Below, one piece after another: positions 56,973 to 64,000 of a stretch of 64,000 bases of DNA. This DNA comes from Rhizomys pruinosus (taxonomy: Eukaryota > Chordata > Mammalia > Rodentia > Spalacidae). Where the stretch lies: the NCBI GenBank assembly GCA_009823505.1, contig VZQC01013302.1, positions 1,467,933-1,531,932 of the forward strand. The letters are read 5' to 3'. Under the pieces are notes generated by a model that ran no database searches, was not told the DNA's origin, and saw only the letters and a list, made by a program, of their open reading frames with translations. Both the position numbers and the translations under genes were made by a program. Position 1 is the stretch's first letter, and every line of letters begins with the position of its first letter.

Positions 56973-58136
56973 CTAAGTCTTCCAATGTAGGTGTAGGCTG
57001 CCTGGAGTGGTTGTGACCAAGGCAAGGTCTCCTGAAGCATGGGCCCAGAAGCTGAGGTTGTAGGGTTCCTGGAAGCCAAAATACAATTTCTTCACATTTC
57101 CGTGACATTATGACAGCAGGTGGGTTGTCTTAATGACAGAATGGGAGTCCAGCTGGTCACTAAAGCTGTGTAAGCTCATTTTAGGACAGTGCCTGACAGC
57201 TGTTAATCGAAGAATTGAATCAGCACCCCATCCCACCCCCATACACAAGAGCTTAGCTTATCTGAAGGAAAAGTAATCATTAAGTATTACTTACAACAAC
57301 ATAATTAATATTTAACAGGTCTTCACTCCTAACCAAATATACTTATGGAGAATTGAGGTACTCTGGCACACCCCAGGATGAGAACACCCATGTATATATG
57401 AACAGAAAAGAAGAGATTAGGAAATGAAAGACTTACAGAAAAATATAAATTTCTATGAAAATCCCCACTGTCTTTCTCTGAAACACTCTGTAAACAATCA
57501 TCATGAATCATCCGGCCTTTCAGCTCTCATCAAACAAAGCCCTCAAGATAAGGAACTTCAGTATTTAAATAGAAGTAGATGACACAAACATTGTCATGTT
57601 TTCTTTTCTAACTAAGTGTTAGTCATGATGACTGCTCTAGAACCAGGTTTTGTATGCATGACATTACACTTTAGAGAAATAAACACTGGAATTGGAGGCT
57701 TCAGATGCAACTGTGTCCAATCACATAACTTTGGCCAGTCCTTCCTTGTGTTTAGAGTTCTCTAAAGTCCTTAGAGATTAGAGAATATTAAATTTAACAA
57801 TAATTCATAATTCCACATTCTATCCTTTAGAGGGAATAAAACATGCCTGACCTGGATATTCGTATGAAGCAATCTATCTGATTGGGTTGTCTGGGTTGAT
57901 AAGATTCAGAAAGCGCCTCTGTGAAGTGTGAAAGCAAAGAGAAGAGACAATTGATGTTGAGTGATGTTAGTGATGAGAGAAACCTGGTAGCTTATCTTAG
58001 GGTCTATATTGCGCCTCTTTTCTCCAAGACCATGCACAGTTGGCTGAAATGCCTGGGAGTTGACATGCTTGGAAAGAGGTTACTGAAGGAGAACAAAGGC
58101 TGAAAGCAAGCCCAGGAAGCTACAAGAAAGTCATTG
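56973..58136. other. No feature recognised
   Basis: AT-rich unique-looking sequence without supported open frames. Confidence 0.4.
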
Positions 58137-58473
58137 TGCTGTTATGGTATAAATGTGAAATGTCCTGCAGAGCTTCATGTGTTTGAGCACTGTTCACAGC
58201 TTCTTATGGAGATGGTAAAGTCTGTAGGATTGGGGCCTCACTAAGCAAAGTAGGTCTGTAGGGGTGAGCTTCTAAAAGTTCCACCTGCTCCGTGTCCAGC
58301 CTGCTCTCTGCCTCCTGTTCCTTGCAAAGTGAGGAGTCTCCCACACACTCCACGACCATGTCTTCCCTGCCTTGATGGACAGGAACCATAACAAAATGAA
58401 CCCTTCTTCTCTGAAGCTGTTTCTGTCAGGTATTTTGCCACAATATTAAGAAAAGTAACCAATTTACCCTAAC
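58137..58473 (+). mobile_element. LTR-like repeat (MaLR/ERVL-type)
   Basis: Starts TGCTGTTATGGTATAAATGT and ends TTTACCCTAACA. Contains CTCCACGACCATGTCTTCCC TGCC, GATGGACAGGAACCATAAC and AAGCTGTTTCTGTCAGGTAT in the order of a well-known rodent LTR-like repeat. No TSD found. Confidence 0.6.
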
Positions 58474-58530
58474 ACTTTAAATGAAGTTTGAGAGTGAGGA
58501 ATACGTCTGAGATTGCAAAAGAAAAAGATT

Positions 58531-58700
58531 GAGCTGGGCGTGGTGACACACGCCTTCAATCCTAGCACTTGGGAGGCAGAGGCAGGCAGATCTTTGTGAG
58601 TTCAAGGCCAGCCTGGTCTACAGAGTGAGTTCCAGGACAGTTGGGGGGGTGTACAGGGAGACCTGTCTTGAAAAGACAAAAAAAAAAAAAAAAAAAAAAG
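58531..58700 (+). mobile_element. B1 SINE
   Basis: GAGCTGGGCGTGGTGACACA through GAGACCTGTCTTGAAAAGAC and a poly-A tail. Confidence 0.93.
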
Positions 58701-58705
58701 TTAAA

Positions 58706-59084
58706 TACAGAAAATGAAAAATAATAAAATCTGTATCTTTCTGAATTCTCTTCTTTTATTAAAAAAGCTTAATTTTAAAAAGTTAAAGTACAAATAATCA
58801 CAAAATAGGAACACTATAGTTAGGCACGAAAACATTGTTAACATTTTGCTTTGGTTTACAAAACTATTCACAAATACATTTTAATATATAACCTTATTCA
58901 AAGTGTCATCAGTTTTTAGGTTCCTTAGAAATTGTATCATATTGATGAGAGGTTTGTTTCTTTTCAAGATCTATGGCAACAGCCTTTAAATCTGGCAGCC
59001 CTCTATCATCAAACATTTACTTCCTCAGTTGTGAGCAGCATTATATTCTACTGTTTGTAGATCCTGCCTGTCGGAAATAACAGA
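58706..59084. other. No feature recognised
   Basis: AT-rich DNA between the B1 and the L1. The L1 5' end is not sharply defined. Confidence 0.35.
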
Positions 59085-62000
59085 AACTATTAGTTAATAA
59101 TAAAAAAATCAGACAGAAATCAATAAAAGAAACAAATAAAGAAAAACATAAAAAAAATCAATGAGCCAAAGTTGTTTCTTTGAAGAAAAACAAGATAGCA
59201 GACCTCTAGCCCAGTTAACAAAAAGAAGAAGGAACAAACATACCCAAATCAATACAATCTGTGATGAAAAGGGAAATATCACAAAAGGACGGACAAGGAA
59301 AAGATCAAGAAATATATGGGAATATACAAGACCATATTCTACCTACGTCGAAACGTAAGGGAAATGGAGAATACGAAATTCCTGGGGAATCACCAAAGCC
59401 TGCCAAGAAGAGTACCAGCAGCTACACAGCCTCACATTAGAAGAAATTAGCAGATGATGTAGAGAAGCTTCCCAACTGAAAAAAACGCCTAGGCCCACGG
59501 AGTTTCCAGCAGAATTCTATAAAACATTTCAAAACCCCTACAACATTATTACTGAACTTTTTAGAAGTATACACTCAGCGGCATTCTCCAAATTCTTCTT
59601 TATGAAGCCAGCATCACTCTTTCCAAACCAGGCAAAGATCCAAATCTAAAAAGGAGAACCATATAGACCCTCTCCCTAAGGACACAGATTGCCACAAATC
59701 CTAACCAATACTGACCAAATCCAATACAGACCACAAACAAGAAAATCAATATGCAAGTTTGGATTTTCATACCAGAGATTGGGATGGTTCAACATATAAT
59801 TCATAAACATCATCAAACACTAAGTGGAATCAAAGACAAAAAACCACACCATCATCTCAATGATGCACAATAAGCTATTTGCAAAATCAAAATCCTAGCA
59901 TCCCGCTTAAAAGTCCTAGAAGGGATATGGATTGGAGGGATCATTCCTCAATGTAATCAAGCCATATACAGGAAACCCACAGCCAATATATCTGAATGGG
60001 GAAATGACGAACATCCCTTTAAAGGTAGAACTGGCAAGGCTGCCCTGTACCACTCCTCTTCAATATAGTGCTGAACACTTGCTAGAGCAATAAGGCAAGA
60101 AAAGGATATTTAAAGGAAGTACTAATTGGAAAATGGAAGTCAAACTATCTATTGCTGTGATATGATGTTTTCTTAAGGGATGCTAAAACTCCACCAGAAA
60201 ACTCCTGAAAATGTTAACAGCTCAGCAAAGTGGAGGATACAAAATTAACCTTAAAAAATCAATGGCCTTTCTTCTACACCAAAAAACAAGCAACTGGAGA
60301 AATGAATTCAAGAGACTTCCCACTCACAAACCTCAAAAAAATAAGATACCTAGAACAAACCTAACAAAGACACCAAGACCTTCTACAACAAAAATTTTAA
60401 ACCCGTTAAAGAAAGAAATTGAAGAAGACCTCAGAAGATGGAAAAAACTCCCATGCTCAAGGATTGGGAAAATTACATTTGTAAAATGTCCATTTACCCA
60501 AAACTCTTGTATAGATTTAAACAACCCCAATCCAAAATCCCCAAGAGTTCCTTCACAGGCTTGGAAAAAAGTTCTTAAATTCATTTGGAAAAACAAATAG
60601 ACCTCCGATAGTCCAAAACAACCCTGACTGAAAGAGCTACAAGGAGGGTCTCTATTCCAGATTTCAAACTATACTACAGGGTTATATCATAAAAAACAGC
60701 CTGGTACTGGCCAAAAAGACTTGTTGACCAATGAACAAAACCAAAGATCCAAATCTGAGCACATACAATTTAGCCATCTATATTTGACAAGGGGGCCAAG
60801 AACCACAATGGAGAAAAGACAGAAATCTTCAGCAAGTGGTGTTGGCAAAACTGGATCACCACTTGTAGAAGAATGGAATTAAACCCCTACCTCTCCCTGT
60901 ACAAAAGTCAACTCCAGATGGATTAAGACCTCACGTGAAACCCAAATTCTGAAGGTGATAGAAGAAAAGTTGTCAGCAGAACAATACAAGCAAAGGCGTA
61001 GGAAAAGACTTCCTAAATCGACAGCAGCTGCACAAGATTAAGGTCAACAAGACAAATGGGACCTCATCAAACTCAAAAGTTCTGTATTACAAAGAACAAT
61101 CAAGAAGTGAAGAGAAAACCCACAGGTGGAAGGAAACCTTCACACTGCGATACATCTGAACAGCATTGGATTTCCAGAATATATAACTACTCAAAAAACA
61201 AGAAAAAAGAAATAATGACCCACTCAATAGATGGATCAAACGTAATCTGAACAGAGACTTCACAAGCGAGGAATTAGAGATGTCTGAGAAACACCTCAAG
61301 AACTGCTCAACATCACTAATCATTAAGGAAATGCAAATGAAAACCACTTTAAGATATCATCTTACTCCAATAAGACTGGCTAGGATCAAGAAAACAAATG
61401 ATACCAAGTGCTGGAGAGGTTGTGGGGAAAGGGGAACACTCATCCACTGCTGGTGGGAATGTAAACTTGTACAGCCACTATGGAAAGCAGTGTGGAGAAC
61501 CCTTGGAAGACTTGGAATGAACTTGCCACCCGAACCAGCCATACCACTCCTGGGTATGTACCCTCAAGACTTATGCCACCACAGAGATACATGCACGGCC
61601 ATGTTTATTGCAGCTCTCTTCACAATAGCAAGGAGCTGGAACCAACCTAAATGCCCCTCAACTGACGAATGGATAGAGAAAATGTGGTACATCTACACAA
61701 TGGAGTTCTATGCAGCAGTAAAGAAAGAGACATCATGAGCTTTGCAGGAAAATGGCTGGAGCTAGAGGACATCATGCTGAGTGAAGTAACACAGTCCCAG
61801 AAAAACAAACGACGAATGGTATCCCTCATCTGTGGATGCTAGTGTCAATTACCCAGTTGTAAGTATTTCTTGTGTAGGGCCCCCTGAGCTTTTGTACAAA
61901 GCAGTTGGGCATAATGCATTTTGGAAACAACAACAACAACAGAGAAGACTGCATCAAAGAACTGACTGAAACAGTGAACTTCTACTCAAAACAGTCAACT

Positions 62001-62150
62001 TCCCCATGGAAAATATTGAGAAAGACTAAGAGATGAAAAGCATGTTTGGCAGAATGCATGAGCTCTGGCGGGGTGGGGGAATGGGTGGGAACACGGGTCT
62101 AGATTTGTTAAAAATAAATTAATTAATTAAAAAAATAAATAAAATAAAGC
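59085..62150 (+). mobile_element. 5'-truncated L1, ORF2 from RT region plus 3' UTR, badly decayed
   Basis: Begins near AATAAAAGAAACAAATAAAG, with the ORF2-typical GTTGTTTCTTTGAAGAAAAA and TTTCCAGCAGAATTCTATAA (reverse transcriptase region). It continues through TACCTAGAACAAACCTAACA and the C-terminal region (open frame 61280-61738, ending EKMWYIYTMEFYAAVKKETS) into a 3' UTR like that of the 13.6-kb L1, ending in AATTAATTAATTAAAAAAAT at about 62120. Many frameshifts, and single-base losses cluster at 60860-61260. Its 3' end (61261-62100) is very close to 14100-14960, so the two are the same young subfamily. TSD not found. Confidence 0.88.
61280..61738 (+). pseudogene. L1 ORF2 C-terminal fragment
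   Basis: 152-codon open frame with the conserved cysteine segment [18 protein letters not shown] and the usual ORF2 end. The last residues diverge (KKETS) because a small deletion after AAAGAAAGA shifts the frame relative to the 13.8-kb copy (KKDD...). Upstream ORF2 is in other frames, so no enzyme can be made. Confidence 0.88.
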
Positions 62151-62699
62151 TTATATGGCTTCTCTTTTGTTTTCTTAGACTTGGATTCATTATAAGTTTA
62201 ATTCAATTATTTTTCAATTGAACATATGTATTTCATTCTAAGATAATCCTTCTGACAAGAAAGGATTATGAATGAACATGAAGACAGAGGTATTACACTC
62301 AAAACTAATCCAAAGTTTAAATGTCCAAATAACCTATTTAATAACCATAGAACACATTTTAGAAGTTGCTTGCATTTTTTTTCTTATGAGAAAGACAACT
62401 AGCTGATATCAGGTGAAATGGAACTTAATTGAATCTACTCACATGAGAAGGTGTGGATTAGTGGAAAGGACTGCTGGAAAGGTACACTCAGCCGATACAT
62501 CAAGAGGCAAAGGAGAGAACTGTAGCTAGATCCTGTCTCTGCCTCTTCCCATCCGGACCATCTCTAGCAGGGCTTTCTAAGTCTCCAAGTCTCAGGTTCT
62601 TTATAAACAGAAGATTGGAAGTGATATCTTCATAGTTATTTATTGCTAGAATTAAATGATGCCTTGTACACAAAGAGCACTTAATAATTATGAATTGTT
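62151..62699. other. No feature recognised
   Basis: AT-rich unique-looking sequence. Confidence 0.4.
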
Positions 62700-62880
62700 G
62701 CCGGGCATGGTGGCGCACGCCTTTAATCCCAGCACTCCGGAGGCAGAGGTGGGCAGATCTTTGTGAGTTCAAGGCCAGCCTGGTCTACAGAGCAAGCTCC
62801 AGGACAGCTGGTACTAAAAGGGACACCTTGTCTCAAAAAAAAAAAAAAAAAAAAAAAAAAGAAAAAGAAAAAGAAAAAAA
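62700..62880 (+). mobile_element. B1 SINE, near consensus
   Basis: GCCGGGCATGGTGGCGCACG CC through GGGACACCTTGTCTCAAAAA and a long A-rich tail. Retains head CpGs. Confidence 0.94.
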
Positions 62881-63133
62881 AGCTATGACTTGTTATCAGT
62901 CCTTAAGGTGTTAACATTAAGTTCTCTCGCATAAGCCCCAGAGGTCCCTTTGGATACACTATGTATGAATATAAGAAAATTATAGGCTATGGCCTAGTGC
63001 CTGTTCTCCAGCAGTCAAATCTTTGAAATTTCAAATCATAGCCAACTATGCATTAAGGTAGGAAAAAGCAAAGTGTCACACTTTATTAATCTAAAGAATA
63101 TTATGGGCTCTCTGTCTTCAGATGTAAATTGTA

Positions 63134-63345
63134 ACATTAGGGGTCAGTGGTTAAGAGCACTAGTTGTTCTTGCAAGGTTTAGTTCCCAGCATGCTTATGG
63201 AGGCTAACAGCTATCCATAACTCCAGTTTCAGGGGATTAGACAGCCTCTTCTGTCCTCCTTAGGCATTGTACAACTTGGGTGCACTTACACACATGCAGA
63301 CAATATATTCATATGAATAAAATAAAAATAAATAAAATATTTTAA
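63134..63345 (+). mobile_element. B2-like SINE, head truncated
   Basis: GTCAGTGGTTAAGAGCACTA through AAATAAAATAAAAATAAATA. The B-box region is degraded (AAGGTTTAGTTCCC). Confidence 0.85.
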
Positions 63346-63529
63346 ATATTTGTAACATTAAAGAACAAGTAGTGAACTCAACAATTTAAAAACTAATAAG
63401 TCTACATGGTATTCATTTCTGGCAACAGTGTTCTCAATTTGTTTTTTGTTCTGTTCTTTAGAAAAGTCACCCTGTCCTCATTTCAATAGATGTGCTCCAT
63501 GCCACATAGAGGGAAGTTCACAACTGAGG

Positions 63530-63870
63530 TAGGTGCAGAGGCTTCCCATAAACAGAGGCCTCCATGAGTAAAAATATTTATTGCACATTCTTCCTGATTT
63601 GAGAATTAGTAGCTGGGAGAACAGTACATGGCAAGCAGGTATAAGATGAAGCCACAGAGGCTGCTGAGGCTGAGGAGCCCACCATGGCCCCTGAACAGCG
63701 CTGAGACCTGAGTCAGGCAGTAGTAATCAAGGACCGTGCTGCCCTGCCTCGCTGATGGCCCTTCCCCATAGCCACCACCTCGGCCATCACACCTTGCTCT
63801 GTCTTCTCCAGGATTGGCAAGGTGGCAATGTCCCTCAGCATGCTCTCAGCAGGCAGGCTAGTTTTGGTTT
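63530..63870 (-). other. GC-rich non-repeat segment, possible processed transcript remnant
   Basis: On the minus strand an ATG near 63843 opens a 42-43 codon frame (MLRDIATLPILEKTEQG...) ending at a stop near 63715. About 150 nt downstream, GCAATAAATATTTTT provides an AATAAA. Composition differs from the AT-rich surroundings. I do not recognise the product, and no poly(A) tail or TSD is clear. It could be unique intergenic DNA, a last exon or a decayed retrocopy. Confidence 0.25.
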
Positions 63871-63919
63871 GGTTTGCTTCTGTTCTTTTGTTTTAGTTTT
63901 GTTTTGTTTCATTTTGTTT

Positions 63920-64000
63920 TTGAGACTTGGTCTCTCACTGTCCAACCCCTGCTATCTGGGATTCCCTATGTGGACCAGGTTGCTTTGAATTCACAGAGAT
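63920..64000 (-). mobile_element. B1 SINE, antisense, cut by window end
   Basis: T-rich run, then GAGACTTGGTCTCTCACTGT and GTGGACCAGGTTGCTTTGAA TTCACAGAGAT up to the last base. Confidence 0.8.

Overview
The window looks like intergenic or intronic DNA from a muroid rodent. The evidence is the repeat content: 7SL-derived B1 SINEs, tRNA-derived B2-like SINEs, ID/B1 composite (B4-type) SINEs, 5'-truncated L1 copies with rodent-type ORF2 ends and 3' UTRs, and MaLR/ERVL-, ERVK- and gammaretrovirus-like LTRs. The commonest young B2-like SINE carries a 17-bp internal tandem duplication and a distinctive 3' half that I do not recognise from mouse or rat B2. A muroid outside Mus/Rattus is therefore plausible, but the species cannot be fixed. 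I found no intact protein-coding gene, no convincing exon and no RNA gene outside SINEs. The longest open frames lie in low-complexity DNA, L1 or ERV remnants.

Layout. 1-8.3 kb: unclassified sequence, three young SINEs with target-site duplications (TSDs), a 1-kb GGT/GAT tract (3412-4430) and an L1 3' UTR (4935-5446). 8.3-11.7 kb: a SINE with an expanded CATACA-rich tail, split by a 2-kb LTR-internal-LTR element and followed by an antisense L1. 13.6-15.4 kb: an L1 insertion with two successive 3' UTRs. 18.0-19.7 kb: an antisense L1 that contains a truncated Rps6 retropseudogene. 20-25.5 kb: nested SINEs and LTR fragments. 26-27.9 kb: a sense L1 inserted in an older antisense L1 UTR, carrying a block homologous to the provirus at 53 kb. 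28-38.5 kb: mostly unrecognised sequence with scattered SINEs. 38.5-40.5 kb: an old antisense L1 UTR broken by four insertions. 43.5-47.7 kb: dense SINEs, including an ancient L1 ORF2 end. 47.7-55.2 kb: an old antisense L1 UTR interrupted by a decayed gammaretrovirus-like provirus (48935-55003), itself interrupted by a solo LTR. 55.8-56.1 kb: a six-copy 36-bp minisatellite. 59-62.2 kb: a longer L1 ORF2 remnant plus 3' UTR.

The useful content is a record of nested insertions. Many have exact TSDs readable directly: 13-16 bp for L1, SINE and retropseudogene, 4 bp for the gammaretrovirus-like LTRs, 5 bp for the ERVL-like LTRs and 6 bp for the ERVK-like LTR. I found no evidence of a new functional system. 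The most informative loci are the two-layer provirus, the Rps6 copy inside L1, the double-UTR L1, the L1 that carries ERV-homologous sequence and the 36-bp minisatellite. Family names come from recall of typical rodent repeats and were not checked against a repeat library.
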